Source: Guadua angustifolia
Lineage: Eukaryota; Streptophyta; Magnoliopsida; Poales; Poaceae
Reading direction: 5' to 3'
DNA: 64,000 nt
Assembly (NCBI GenBank): GCA_036346375.1
Contig: CM070500.1
Coordinates: 77,728,437-77,792,436 of the forward strand
In this document: positions 45,908 to 57,755 of the stretch, one piece after another
Numbering within the stretch: the first letter of the stretch is position 1
Layout: the number at the start of each line of letters is the position of its first letter
Made by a program: the position numbers and the translations under genes
The notes under the pieces: model-generated
What the model saw: the letters and a program-made list of their open reading frames with translations, nothing else
Databases searched by the model: none
What the model was told of the DNA's origin: nothing

Positions 45908-47110
45908 GTGGCGACAATAGCCTCGTCGCCAGATAGTACGGCGGCAATAGGTGCCCACAAAATAAATTGTAAAATATTTTATAGAGGAAATTAAATTTAC
46001 GACAGATATTTTTTTGCATTGATTTCATTCAAAAATTCACTGTAACTTGTGAGCGTTGACTATGAAAAGTCGGTGTTATTTTGACAGAGTTCAGAATTTT
46101 AGAATTGAAACCAAGGCTGAAAAAAATCAAGAAAATTCACTTTTGGCAGTTATAATTCGTGTAGTATTTTACAAAATTGTTTGTCAATTTGAATTTTTAG
46201 ACATTTCGTTGATCTTCATTCTCTTTCGGTGTGCGACAAATTTGACGACAAACCACAACAAAACATTGAATAAAACCCGACATTGATATTATAAAGTACA
46301 GTAAGTACAACAACTACAATAGCATAGCATGTGAACAACACGTAACGTACAGAACGAATGTATGGAACTGGGATACAATATAGGTACATGCCTCTAGTTA
46401 AGGACTAAGTCATAAAACCATACACTCTATGGCCATGGTTGTCGGAATAGGCCGTTGCTATAAAAATAATAATAGTTATCTATTGGTTCCTGACGGGGCA
46501 TTACGTTTTGATACCTAATAGGGCTTAATGTAATATCATCGTCAGGATTCGGAGGACTCCGATGATGCCAGGTTCGTGGCTTAGGTGGCATGAAATCGCC
46601 ATCATCGTTTGTATGGTTAGAAGCTAGCCCTCCTTCAGTGTTGGTTAAATGTCCTCTTGCATTATTTCTTAAACGCCCTGATGTAGTAGTGCTTGAATGG
46701 CCTGTTGTGGTAGTGCTTGAATGGCGAGGTCTAAGTGGTATGAAATCGTTATCATTATCGTCATTGTCATTTGCGTAGTTAGGAGCAAGGCCCCCTTTTG
46801 TAGTGGTTCGGGGTCCTCTTGAACTTGCTGCTGCAACAGCACTGGGTGGACCTCTACCCCTTCGGTTAGATCCTCTTCTGCGTCTTCTGCGTGAACCAGG
46901 CATCACATCATCGCCGAAGAGTATAAACATCGCCGTGAATTCTGGGATATCTTTATTCAACAACTCTTCATCCTCTGAAAATAACTAACACACAAAATGA
47001 GCACATGAATTAGTGAACTTATAGATAACGCTAAAAAGATTAATAGGGTGAACAAATAGGAAATAACTAACTTTAATACACTCTGCATATTGATCGGGCA
47101 GCATCAGTAC

Positions 47111-47115
47111 CCTAT
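47111..47115. repeat. Gypsy target site duplication CCTAT (left)
   Basis: CCTAT immediately before the 5' LTR, identical to 56889-56893. Confidence 0.95.
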
Positions 47116-47755
47116 TGTCGGGGACTGGGAAATCTCTGCCTGGTCAATAGATGGTCAACAAGCCCCTAGCTCGAACTCGAGCATGAAGTCTTTGACCACG
47201 ACGTGGATCGCGGCTCCCTTACGACCTCGAGCTAGGGGCAAGGAATCACCGCTGGAGGGTCAAACCCAGATACAAGTAGTGCATTCAATCAAGCGATACT
47301 GAAGGCCCTTAAGTAGTGGAGTTAAGCCAGCGTGGTGGCAAATCCAGATGCGACTGACCCACCTTCATTGCGCACGGCCACTCTCCTAGGAATCTCTCCT
47401 GACGCTTCAAAGAATCTACCGAGAGGGCATATAACCCCTTGGGACAAGCGTACTCGGGGAGAACACGACAACACAGAACACACATAGACACTCAGGCTAC
47501 AGAAGCTCGAGCTAGAGCGCACCTCCCTGTACTCAAGCATAGTGAAATTCTCTGCCTCCGGGTAAGACTGGAGTAGAGTTATTACCCGTTGCAGGGGCTC
47601 GAACCAGTATAATTCTTGGTGTCTCGCTCTCTGTCTTTTCCCTCCGACCATCAGAACAGCAGGACCAACCCTTCAGTGAGTGAAGACGATTCCGGGTCCG
47701 GTATACACGATCAACCCCCATACACTTTTGCGGTCCCGCGATCCCGACGTCGATA
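47116..47755 (+). repeat. 5' LTR of the plus-strand Tat element
   Basis: 640 bp beginning TGTCGGGG. The end reads CGTCGATA where the 3' LTR has CGTCGACA, a terminal C-to-T change. Homology to 56291-56888 runs from position ~47160 onward. Confidence 0.93.
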
Positions 47756-47757
47756 GC

Positions 47758-47776
47758 TGGCGCCCATCGTGGGGCC
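47758..47776 (+). other. Primer binding site
   Basis: TGGCGCCCATCGTGGGGCC begins two bases after the LTR, with the same GC spacer as in the minus-strand element. The start TGGCGCC fits the 3' end of tRNA-Asp; the rest matches less well. Confidence 0.65.
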
Positions 47777-47819
47777 CAAAAGCTTCGCTCATTCGAAGGA
47801 ACTCCAAAACCTCAGAGAC

Positions 47820-49534
47820 ATGGCGTTCATCGCTGCAGGACATTCGGCGAGTTCGGGCTCAAATGCAGTTCCTGTGCATGGTAGTTCCACGTCCTTCTTC
47901 TCGCCCTCACCGCCGCTGCGTGATCAGTTTGTCTTCATGGCTGCTAGCCATGACACAAGCGTGGAGGCGGGCGAACGCAGTTCCAAGACTCCCGAAGATG
48001 CTCGCCGAATGGCCTAAGTTGCCATCAATCAGGCCATAATCGCCCTCCGGCGAGAGGAGCGTGAGAAGGTTGGGGCTTCCTCTGGACGATCCAAGCTCCC
48101 TCGGTCGGGCGAGCGCCTCCGTGCTATCGCCCGGGTTATGACTGATCCTGCTCGGGAGAAGTCAGGTCTTTTTGGCCGAGCTCTCGCTGATGAGCTCGAC
48201 AAAGCTGCTGTTGAAATTATACCTTCACAGCATCAAAGCCGCCGCTTTGGGTCTCGCTCCCTGATGAGTGACGGTAGCTCCTCGTGCAGGCATCGACGCC
48301 CCCGCCGGTCGCCTTCGCACCAGCGGTCTCGGGATTTGTCCCAGACTCCTCTGTGTCGTCGCCCCCTAAGCGCGACCACGGATGACGTACGGCAACGGTA
48401 GAGCTATGGCAGCTCCCATTCTAGCAGCAGCATGTCGGGAGGTCTTTCCCTGGATATTCCACCGAGGCGTCGCAGGGTCCACGAACGCCTGCGGTACCTC
48501 CCGGGCGATGCCCGCGCCCATCACCACTATTGACGTGGTCGTAGATCCGGTCGCCGAGGCGACCGCGACTCGGCCAAGCAAAGCACCGACCACCTTCCTC
48601 GATGTGCCCTTTATTCGCCTATGGTGCTTTTAAGATACTCCGACGACCTTCGTCGGGTGCGCTGGCTAGCCCGATTCAAGCCCGCCTTGATTGAGCGGTT
48701 CGACGGGACGAAGAACCCAGACGAGTTTCTTTCAATCTACTCGACCACGATTTTGGCGGCCGGGGGAAACGAGGCAGTGATGGACAACTATCTCCCGACC
48801 GTGTTGGATGGAGCTGCGCGCACCTAGCTCTTCAACCAGAAGCCTGCTTCCTTTCGATCATGGCGTCATGTACAAAACGAACTCCGCTCTAATTTCCAGA
48901 GTTGTTATGAGTGGCATGGGAGGGAGAAGGACCTGGATCGTGTTATCCAGGGAAAGAATGAGCCCCTCCACGACTTCGTGCGGCGGTTCATTCGCACGAG
49001 GAGCTTAATCCTGAGCTTCTCCGATGAGGCCGTGATCAAGGCCTTCAATTTCGGCGTTCACGAGGACTTAGAGATTACAACGAGGCTCAGCGTTAACAAG
49101 CTGTTTCGCATGGTGGAACGGTATGCGGACGAGGACGACGCGGTTCGTTGGAAGCGCGATTATGATCAAGGTAAGCTTGGTATCAACTTGGGCGAGACTG
49201 GTCCCTCTAACGTCAAGAGCGCCGACCCAGGCCTGTTTGCCAAGAAGCGGAAGAGGGATCGCAAGCATGGTGACGTCTGACCGTGGGTGGTTGTTTCGGT
49301 AAGCGGCCATCGTGAAGTCATAGAGGTGCGAGAATCGGTCCAAGAAGGGCCCCGACCTCAGTGAAACCGACCACGACCTCAAGAAAGGCCGACCGACTTT
49401 TAAGAGGGGATCGCCGATGCCGGTTCCGGCAGGTCGACGGCCGACCATAAGATCCTAAAGGGCGTCCTAGGTATGATGAAGAGAAGTTCTGTCTGTTTCA
49501 CAGGGCCCCGGGCCATGACCTGCGAAACTACGTG
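47820..49534 (+). pseudogene. gag: gag of the plus-strand Tat element, decayed
   Basis: Begins at an ATG at 47820 (MAFIAAGHSA). The frame meets a stop at 48015, reopens to about 48401, and the capsid domain follows from about 48640 (FKPALIERFDGTKNPDEFLS). It continues with FQSCYEWHGREKDLDRVIQG, SDEAVIKAFNFGVHEDLE and LFRMVERYADEDDAVRWKRD. A zinc-knuckle relic CLFH...GHDLRNY stands at 49490-49534, with the last cysteine changed to tyrosine. In-frame stops and at least one frame change make it a pseudogene. Homologous to 7754-9681. Confidence 0.85.
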
Positions 49535-49659
49535 GCTCGGCGAAACAGTTACGCGCTTTCTACGATGGGCGGAGAGATGCCCACGCCTCGAAAGAAGGAG
49601 AGCAACTGACAGGTCAACGCCAAATGCACCAAGGCGACCTCGACCTGGAGTTCCAGTAA

Positions 49660-52600
49660 GGTGATCGCCGGATTGATGTCATCTTCGACGGCTCATCGGC
49701 GTACATTACCCCGGCGAGATCAAGGATGCGCGCAAGACCGCTTATCAAGCTACCGCCGAGGAGGCCGCCAACCAAATTTCGCATGGGTCAGCCACGATCA
49801 CCTTCTCATGGGAGGATGCTCCCAAGGTATGTCCAAGGACTCAAGATCGCCTTTAGTTGAGACCTCACCATCAAGAACACCATGGTCGGGCGGTCATGAT
49901 CGATGGGGGCGTTCCTTTAACCTACTTTTGGCGCCAAGGCCGACGGATGCGATTCCCGGTCAAGGTCAAAAACATAGCGGTTCCGTTTTTCGATCATTCC
50001 AGAAGTTCGACCACCCCTTTGGGCAAGTGGTCTTGCCTGTCACCTTTTGGTTTTGGACAACTTTTCAGACTGAGCTAATCACCTTCGAGGTGGTCAAGGA
50101 GACCTCCTCTAACGCCGTTCTTGGACGCCTGACGTTAATCAAGTTCATGGCGGCAAACCACTACGACCATCGTTGCATGAAGCTTCCAGGCCCAATGGCA
50201 TCATAATCGGGGGTGATCTCAAGGCGCACACGGATGTGAAACCAAGGCCTTGGCTCTCACCAAGATCTTTGCTTCAACAGGTCTCAAGGCGACTACGAAG
50301 ATTGCCTCGCAGTAGGCCATCCAACTTAGCTGAGGCGGCGAAGGTCAGGTACCAAGAGGGCAACTCGAGCAAGTGTGTTCACGTTTCATCTGAGTTGAGT
50401 TCCAAATAGGAACTCGAGCTCGTCACCTTCCTCCGCGCCAACAAGAACATATTTGCTTGGAAACCGGTAGATATGCCAGGTATCCCGAGAGAGGTGATCG
50501 AGCACAAACTGCAAGTGAGGCCTGACAGCCGACCCATGCACCAGAAGCTGCGTCATTTCTCCCCCAAAAAGGTAGCTGTGATAAGGGAGAATCTTGACAA
50601 GCTCTTGAAGGCTGGCTTCATTCGCGAGATCGACTACTCCGAATGGCTAGGCAACCCAGTCTTCGTGCAGAAGAAAGGTGGAAAATGGAGGATGTGTGTG
50701 GATCACACGGGTTTAAATTCGGCCTGCCTAAAGGACAATTTCCCCCTTCCGTGAATAGATTAGATCGTCGACTCCACTGCGAATGCCAAAATGCTGAGTT
50801 TCCTGGATCCTATGCTGGCTATCATCAAATCAAGCTAGCAGTCGATGATGAGAGTAAAACGGCCTTCAACACACCATTCGGGACATATTGCTACACGACC
50901 ATGTCATTTGGTCTTCGCAACGCTGGCGCAACGTTTCAGTGCCTGATGACCAAGACCTTCGATCCTCAGATCAGCCGCAACCTCGAGGTCTACGTGGATG
51001 ATATCATCGTTAAGAGCTCTTCTGAAGACTGTCATGTCCGAGACCTTCGCCAACTTGAACAAGAACAGGATTAAGCTCAATTCTGAGAAGTGCGTGTTTG
51101 GCGCCGCCTCGGGAAAGGTACTTGGCTATATGATTGGGGGCTCAGGAGTCGGCCCGAACCCGAAGAAGATCGAGGCGATTGAAAAAATGGCTCCACCAAC
51201 TTCGGTAAAGCAGGTGCGTGTCTCACTGGTCGAATGGTCGCTCTCAGCCGGTTCATCTCAAGATTTGGTGAGCGTGGGTTGCCGTTCTTCAAGACCTTGC
51301 GTAAGTAAGGGAGCTACGAGTGGATGCCCGAGGCGCAACGGTCCTTCGACGAGCGAAAGGTATACCTTTCGAATTCACCTCTGCTCACGACCCCGCAGCC
51401 AAGCGAAAAGTTTTTGCTCTACCTCACGATCAGAACCTGTGCTATCGTCACCGCCTTGGTGGTCGAGCGAGGCGATCGGCAAAGATCCGATCTACTATGT
51501 CGTGAAGTGCTTCACTGACCGAAGGAGCGCTACCCCCAGGTCCAGAAGTTGCTTTACGCCCTCCTTATGGCTTTGCGCAAGCTTCGGCATTATTTTCAAG
51601 CACATTCAGTGGTCGTCCCGAGCAATTTCCCGCTTGGTGAAATCTTGAGGAATCCGGAGGCCAGAGGTTGCATCGCCAAGTGGGCTATGGAGTTGGCTGT
51701 GTTCGATGTACAGTTTGTGGCACGCACGGCCATCAAGTCGCAAGCGCTTGCCGATTTCGTGGTCGAACAAATGTCGCAGCCAGCTCCCGAGTGTGAAGTC
51801 GAGGAAGAAGGGTCTTGGGTCATGTACTTCGACGGTTCAAGATCTTTCAAGCGTTCGGGGGCTGGGATCCTCATTCTCACCCCTCGAGGAGACAAACTGA
51901 GGTATGTGGTTCGTTTTGGATTTTCGGCCACCAATAATGTGGCAGAGTATGAAGCGCTCCTGGCGGGTCTTCGAGCTTGCAAGGCGTTGGGCGTGCGCCG
52001 GTTGATCGTCAAGGGCGATTCCCAGCTGGTCGTCAACCAATTCAATAAAGATTATCAATATTCAGAAGACTCGATGGCCAAATACCTTGCCGAGGTACGC
52101 AAAATGGAGAAGTGGTTCCGGAATCTGGAAATCAAGCGCGTGCCCAGGAAGGACAACTCCACTGCCGATCTCGTCTCCAAGCTCGGGTTGTCCGATGACG
52201 AAGTTCCCCCGGACGTCGTCCTCGAGACCTTGGTGGCGCCCTCAATCTCCGATCAACCGGCCTCGGTTGCCTTTATTGAAGGTGCTCCCTCGTGGGCGGA
52301 GTCGATCTACAACTTTCTAGCGTGAGGCAAACTTCCGTCCGACCCCACCGAAAGGAGCAGGATCAAGCGCTGGGCGTGTTCATACAAACTCGTTGATGGC
52401 TGGCTTTATCATCGGAGTGTCTGGAGTCTTGACGAAATGTATCTCCTCGGAGGAGGGTAAGTACCTGCTAAACGACATCCACTCGGGTCTCTACGGTGCA
52501 CATTCCTCTTTCAGGACAATGGTAGGCAAGGCTTTTCGCGTGGGGTTCTATCGACCAACAAAGACTACAGATGCTCGTGACATTGTTACGACTGTCGAGC

Positions 52601-53506
52601 TTGCCGGCCCATGCTCGAAAGTCACACCAACCGGCCTACGTGTTTCAGACCATCCCGCTCGCATGGCCCTTCTTGACAAAGGGGCTTGACGTTCCAGGCC
52701 CTTTTCCTCATGTCACAGGGAAGAAGTTCTTATTCGCCGCCATCGACACCTTCACCAAGTGGATAGAGGCGAACTCGTCTCGACTATCACCGCTTCGCGT
52801 GTCATCAAGTTTTTTTCGCTTGTTTGTTGTCACGGTAGGGGTTCCATGCGCATTATTATCGACAATGGAACACGCTTACCAAATGAGTTGTTCCGTGAAT
52901 ATTATGAATACATAGGCACCAAAGTGTGTTATGCTTCTGGTGAGCCACCCGCAGAGCAATGGAGCGATTGAATGCGCCTAACGATGATTGTTCAAGGCGC
53001 CAAGAAGCGAGTTTCAGATGAGCTCAAACGATACCACGGACTGGGTGGATGAACTTCCCACCGCCTTATGGTCTATTCGCATTACGGCCACCGAAAGCAA
53101 CAGGTCCACACCCTTCCGGCTTGTATTCTTGCACCGGCCGTCTTGCTTTCAGAGGTCACTGGCTCTACTAGGGTCACAGTCGATCAAAGTTGACTTAGAG
53201 TAAGAACGGTCTCTTGACCTTACCCTAGCGTATAGAAGTAAGATGTCGCGGTAATCGCTAATGATCAAGCTGTTACCTCCTGTGCTCTTCGCGAACATAC
53301 GCCCCGATCAGACGACCTAGTGAGCTCCTTGTTGGGGACCTAGCCCTAAAATGAATTCAGGCTCGCCCAATACCAATAAGTTATCCCTCAAGGGGAGGGC
53401 CCCCTGAGTCGTTTCAACAGACGACGAGGGCTTACCGGCTAGCGATGCTCGATGGCGAGAGCTCTCAAACTCGTGGAACATTGATCAACTCAAAATTTAT
53501 GTGTAA
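49660..53506 (+). pseudogene. pol: pol of the plus-strand Tat element (PR-RT-RH-aRH-IN), decayed
   Basis: Protease pieces have VMIDGGVPL near 49895 and LPVTF...LGRLTLIKFMAANH up to ~50160. The reverse transcriptase covers about 50473-51200, with YAGYHQIKL and YVDD intact, but a frame change splits it near 50760 and again near 51040. RNase H and its connection are at 51320-51780, and the archaeal-type RNase H at 51820-52325 (YFDGSRSFKRSGAG, NNVAEYEALLAGLRACKALG, KGDSQLVVNQ). Integrase follows in several frames (IDTFTKWIEA, IIDNGTRLPN, then LPTALWSIRITA) and ends WNIDQLKIYV at 53506. The stretch 51549-52325 is the longest intact piece. Confidence 0.92.
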
Positions 53507-54294
53507 CGTCTTTGTCTCAAATTTCAATGAAAAGTCATTATTCGTTGGCTATATTGGTCTTTGTGTCCCTTCTTAATCTTATGCTTTGTACTGGATGTTG
53601 TGACCTCAAGGTTCACCTCCAAGGGTCATGCCGGCAATAAGCTGATCCTTATCGCTTCGTGGCCTCCCCTGTGGCAAGGCTCGAATCAGTCCGGGATGTA
53701 TAGCTTTAATTAACCTAAAGTTTTCCGACTTCGATTTGCATATAAGTGCTCTCGAGCCGGCTCAATGTTGCGAGCTTGAAGTTCTCCACCGTGGGTCGTA
53801 CACTGTAGTTTATTCTGTTCAGATCCCGGCTTCCCCTATGCCGGGCTTGAACCAAAGCCCACATTCAGACCATCGCGTGAGCATAAATCGCGATCGGAGT
53901 TCTAAGGTCTAATCTAAACGACCTTAGAGTCTTCGGGGCTAAGCTCTTTTCATACGGGGGTTCGCTTATTATTCTTAACGATTCTAACAGCCTCCTCTAT
54001 GTGATACATACCTTCCACCGACTTTGCAGGTCATAGTGTACTTAGTATGTTTTTGTGGTTCCTGACTTGTGCCCAAGGCCGGCGTTGCTCAACCTCGAGC
54101 ACAACGGAGGCTGGACAAGGGCACACTGCCCCGGAAAAAAGCTAAGTACATGACAAAAAAAACAAACACAAAGACAAAAGTTCATTTCGTTCGAAAATGA
54201 TTTTGTTTCATTAACTTTTTCTTTACAAGTACTAAATGCAAAGCCTAAGGGCTAAACCTAGTTACAGGTCGGCCATGTCACAGGAAAGCTTCTC
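53507..54294. other. Spacer between convergent pol and antisense gene
   Basis: Non-coding sequence between the pol stop and the stop of the antisense gene, corresponding to 2665-3670 in the other element. No motif seen. Confidence 0.6.
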
Positions 54295-56290
54295 CTACTC
54301 GAGCTCGACAACCTTTGTCCTCAAAGCCGACAGTTCGCCTTGAAGACGAAGTGTTTCAGCTGCGGAGTCGGTGGCACGGCCAGGGCATTTTTCGTCGTCT
54401 TGGTTGCCCGCCCTAACTTCTCCTCGAGCTCGGCGACCTTTACCTCGAGCTTGGCAGGGGCTTTCATCGAGGCGGCCGCCGGTCTCAGGACCTCCTTCGC
54501 ACTTCTCCACCTTCGCCGCTTCGGCCTCGGCGCCTTGGCATCGAGCGCGTTCTTCCTCCATGGCCTTGAAGGCGTGTTCGCGGCTGTTGTTGATTTGGCT
54601 GAGCTCGAACGCGTGGGTTGCCTCGAGCACCGTCAGTGTGCCTTGTCGTGTCGCATCAAAGAAAAGCAAGTTGTGGGACAAGAGGAGTGCGGGGAAGTTG
54701 TGCCGTACCTGGCTAAGCCAGTCTTTGAATGCCGCGCGGTGGGGTCCAGTGGGTCTGCTGCTTGGCGCCCCGGGCACGGTATGGCATTCCGCCGAGGTTG
54801 AGGCGCCGGGGTGGAGTTCTTCCGGCATGTGGCCAACTTCGCCGGTGGCGGCCTCAGCTTGGGCCTCCTCGTTTGCTTGAAGGCCAGACTCGCCTTCGGG
54901 CACAGTCACTTCAACCAAATTGGCCCCGACCTCCACGGTCGGGGGTCTTCCGCTCCTTCTCTAGCAGTGGCCCCGGCCGGGTCATCAGCTTGGTCCTCCT
55001 CGGCGGCTTCGATCGGTAAATTGCCGGCCTCGGTGGTCGGGGTCGCCCTGACCTCGATGGTCGGAGCGACCATAGCGGAGACGGCTTGAACGGCCTCGGC
55101 CGCGGCGGGGTAGTCATCTCAAGATCCACTCCCCGCTGCGGTCTTAGCCGGGGAGACATCAACTTCGGAGGCCGCGGTGTCATCGGCCTCCTCTCCGTCG
55201 GCAGCGAGCGAGGCCACGCCTTCGTTCGAATCGGCAAGCCCGTGTTCAGGCTCACCGGCCACGACCCAACTGTGGAGGCCTCCGGCGGCATGACTCTGGC
55301 TCGCGGGGAAGTGGTGCACCAACTCGTACGAGGCCTCCTCCTCAGACTCGGACTCGCCCTGGACGATAGCCATTGTCTGGAGGGGTTGGGGTTGAGTTCG
55401 GGCATTCAAGGTCTGCGACAAGGAAAGATTGCTAAGCTAAGGCGAAAAGGAATCCTGCGACTAAAGGAGAAGTGAAGTACCTGAGTCATGAGCCTCCGCC
55501 TCGCAGGGGCCTGTTGATGGTCTCGGCGTCTCGAGGGTGAAGAAGCTGCCCTTCTTCGAGCACCTCGCGCCGGGGACCTTGAAGCGCGTGGTGGCTCCGG
55601 GTTCCCCGTGGTAGCTGACCTAGGGCCCTGCGCTCGAGCCCCTGGAGCCACCTAGGGGCTAGAGGTCCTGGCAGCGGCCGTCGCCCTTTGCTACTGCAAG
55701 AAAAAGAAATAAGAAAGAATCAAACTCCGTTGCAGCTTGTTACTGAGCAAGGACTCGAGCTCGGCCACAGGAGAACTTGCGACTAAGCGGTCGCCCCACT
55801 CGACATACTGATTCTTCGGGGCTTTGCCACTCGGGGCATCCGGAAGCGCGCCTCTTGCCCGCCTTCTTGCCCTTGCTTGCTCCGGGCAGCGGCAGAATAC
55901 GCTTCGCTGTCTGGAGCAGTTCTTGGTTCTCCTGCAAGCACACTTCAAGGTCAGGGCGAGCTCCAAACATTCCCGAGTTGGGACATGACTCAAGACGTCT
56001 TACCACGACGCTCCGTCTTAACACGTTCTTCGGGACGGGCTCGTCCGTGGAGTAGTCGAACGCCGCCTTCCCAAACATCTCCATCATCCTGGCTACCAGC
56101 CAGGACTCCTTCGGCGCTGCTGGAAGAGCAAGGTCGTCAGAAAATACCAAGTCTGGACTTAAGTGAGCTTCAGCTCGAGAGAACTTACCGGATGTGCCCT
56201 CACGGGTAAGGTCGTCACGACCCTTGATCTCATAGAATGGATCCAACCTCTTTCGTAGAGGGAACACCCGGTTCCGCAAGAAGTCGTTGG
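54295..56290 (-). pseudogene. Antisense gene of the plus-strand Tat element (PF04195-like), N-terminus deleted
   Basis: Reading in reverse from 56290, the first intact words are ANDFLRNRVFPLRKR and GRDDLTREGTSG. A GTAAGT donor (near 56190) follows, then an acceptor (near 56118) and WLVARMMEMFGKAAFDYS...VPKNVLRRS, another donor (GTAAGAC), and an acceptor before RPDLEVCLQENQELL. The remainder is charged and coiled-coil-like, ending LSALRTKVVELE and a stop at 54295. It shares the DFLRNRV, DDLTRE and PKNVL blocks and the donor position with the gene at 1-2664. The signature N-terminal part is gone because of a deletion that joins it to the LTR. Confidence 0.75.
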
Positions 56291-56888
56291 CGAGCCCCTA
56301 GCTCGAGCTCGAGCCGTGAAGTCTTTGACCACGACGTGGACCGCGCAGCTCCCTTACGACCTCGAGCTAGGGGGCAAGGAATCAGCTTCCGCTCGGAGGG
56401 GTCAAGCTCGGGATACAAGTCGTGCATTCAACTGGCGGTTACGAAGGCCCTTAAGTAGTGGAGTTAAGCTAGACGTGGGCGGCAAATCTAGGACAGTTAC
56501 GACCCACCTTCATTGCGCACGAAGCCACTCTCCTGTGAATCTCTTAGGATGTTTCAGAATGGTTGAGAGGGCATATAACTCCACTCGATGAACGTGCTCG
56601 GGAGGACGACAAGAGATGAACACACACATAGACACTCAGCTCTGGCTCGAGCTAGAGCGCACCCCCTGTACTCAAGCATAGTGAAATTCTCCGCCTCTGG
56701 GCAAGACTGGAGTAGAGCTATTACCTGTCGCAGGGGCTCGAACAAGTATAATTCTTGGTGTCTCACTCTCAGATTTTCCTCCACCATCGAGCAATGACCA
56801 CCCTTTGGTGAGTGAAGACGATTCCGGGTTCGGTATACACGATCAACCCCTATACACTTTTGCGGTCCGGTGATCCCTATCGTCGACA
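56291..56888 (+). repeat. 3' LTR, 5'-truncated
   Basis: Homologous to 47160-47755, but the first ~44 bp of the LTR and the polypurine tract are missing. The LTR is fused directly to the coding part of the antisense gene. The outer end CGTCGACA is intact and followed by CCTAT. Confidence 0.93.
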
Positions 56889-56893
56889 CCTAT
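56889..56893. repeat. Gypsy target site duplication CCTAT (right)
   Basis: Exact copy of 47111-47115. Confidence 0.95.
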
Positions 56894-57173
56894 AAAGTCT
56901 TATAGAGAAACCTGTAGCAGAAGGGTGGTCGGCTAATTTGCACACCCTGAAATACCTTTGACGCCACCATTGCAAGTGCGCCTTGAGGTTGTCGAAGGTC
57001 ACAAGGTTCAGACCAGACGTTGTCACGTTATGCAATTTGGACATCACTGTACTTAGGTTCTCTTGTTTGAACGGATCATCCTTCCCATTACGCGTAACCT
57101 TCAATGTGTAATGAAGGGCTACGCTGCTCGTATCAGGTGTCCACAAGAATGCTTTGCTTGAGAATCCAGCCAT

Positions 57174-57755
57174 GGTGAAGTGTAAGTGAAAGTTGTGTAT
57201 GTGTGTCTGCGGTTTGCCCTTTTAAGTCTTGAAGGGGTAGTGTATGAACTAAGTATTGGAAGGTAAGTTTCAAACGTGGAGATGGACAGCAAAATGCTGG
57301 AGTGTGTAGTTAAGTCGGACTAAAAAGGCTGTCATGCATGCAAGGTGTCAGTACTGACAAATATACTGTGCAATAAGTGGTCACTTCAGAGTTACAAGTA
57401 GGCATTGAGTGGTCACTTCGGACTGTGCAGTGTACCAATAGGACTTTGTAGCATGCCGTGATAGTCACGTCGGGCTACATTGTTTGCAGTGAGAGGGTCA
57501 TTTCAGACTGGTAAAAGTCTTAGCGATTGTGTGGCAGTGTTTTGCTATATTATGTCATGTAGTTTGAAAAGGTTACAGATTGCATCGATATCAAGTGTTG
57601 TATTGTCACGTCGTCTGAGAAAGTAAATTACATTTTGAAAATTGTGAATAAAGTAAAAAAGCGATGATAGCACTATTAACACTGTAAAACAGTACAAAGT
57701 ATAAAACATAAATAGAACGACAGTCTAACAATGAGGTACTAATCCACCGCATCCC
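57174..57755. other. MULE internal spacer
   Basis: Between the Myb/SANT-like start and the PMD-like tail. It contains repeated GTCACTTC(A/G)GACT phrases (57380-57510). No gene seen. Confidence 0.5.

Larger units (their letters stand above)
47116..56888 (+). mobile_element. Ty3/gypsy element, Tat lineage, both LTRs, TSD CCTAT; decayed and internally deleted
   Basis: 9773 bp between perfect CCTAT duplications. The order is 5' LTR, PBS, gag, protease, RT, RNase H, archaeal-type RNase H and integrase on the plus strand, a spacer, an antisense gene on the minus strand, then a truncated 3' LTR. The organisation equals that of the element at 1-10527, and the proteins are clearly related but diverged. 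LTR copies differ at roughly 5-15% of positions by eye, many as C/T and G/A changes, so the insertion is old. Frameshifts and stops inactivate gag and pol. Confidence 0.95.
46427..57173 (-). pseudogene. MULE-borne Myb/SANT-like gene, two exons, exon 1 split by the gypsy element
   Basis: Exon 1 runs 57173-56889 and, after the 9.8-kb gypsy insertion, continues 47110-47072. A GT-AG intron leads to exon 2 at 46984-46427. With one TSD copy kept, the frame stays open (324 + 558 bases, 293 aa). The N-terminal ~130 residues fit the plant Myb/SANT-like domain. They start near FLWTPDTSSV, pass LKAHLQWWRQRYFRVCKLA and a GF turn, reach LPDQYAECIK and end with PEFTAMFILFG. The C-terminus is Arg-rich (GSRRRRRRGSNRRGRG), then Thr/Asn/Asp-rich with repeats, ending RQPWP. 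It probably binds DNA; a role in transposition is an inference. Apart from the insertion no stop interrupts it. Confidence 0.7.

Noticed and set aside
4240..53200. The two Tat elements as an inverted pair or as parts of one large duplication
   Set aside because: Their sequences are clearly diverged. The second has its own LTRs and target duplication, so they are separate insertions of related families.
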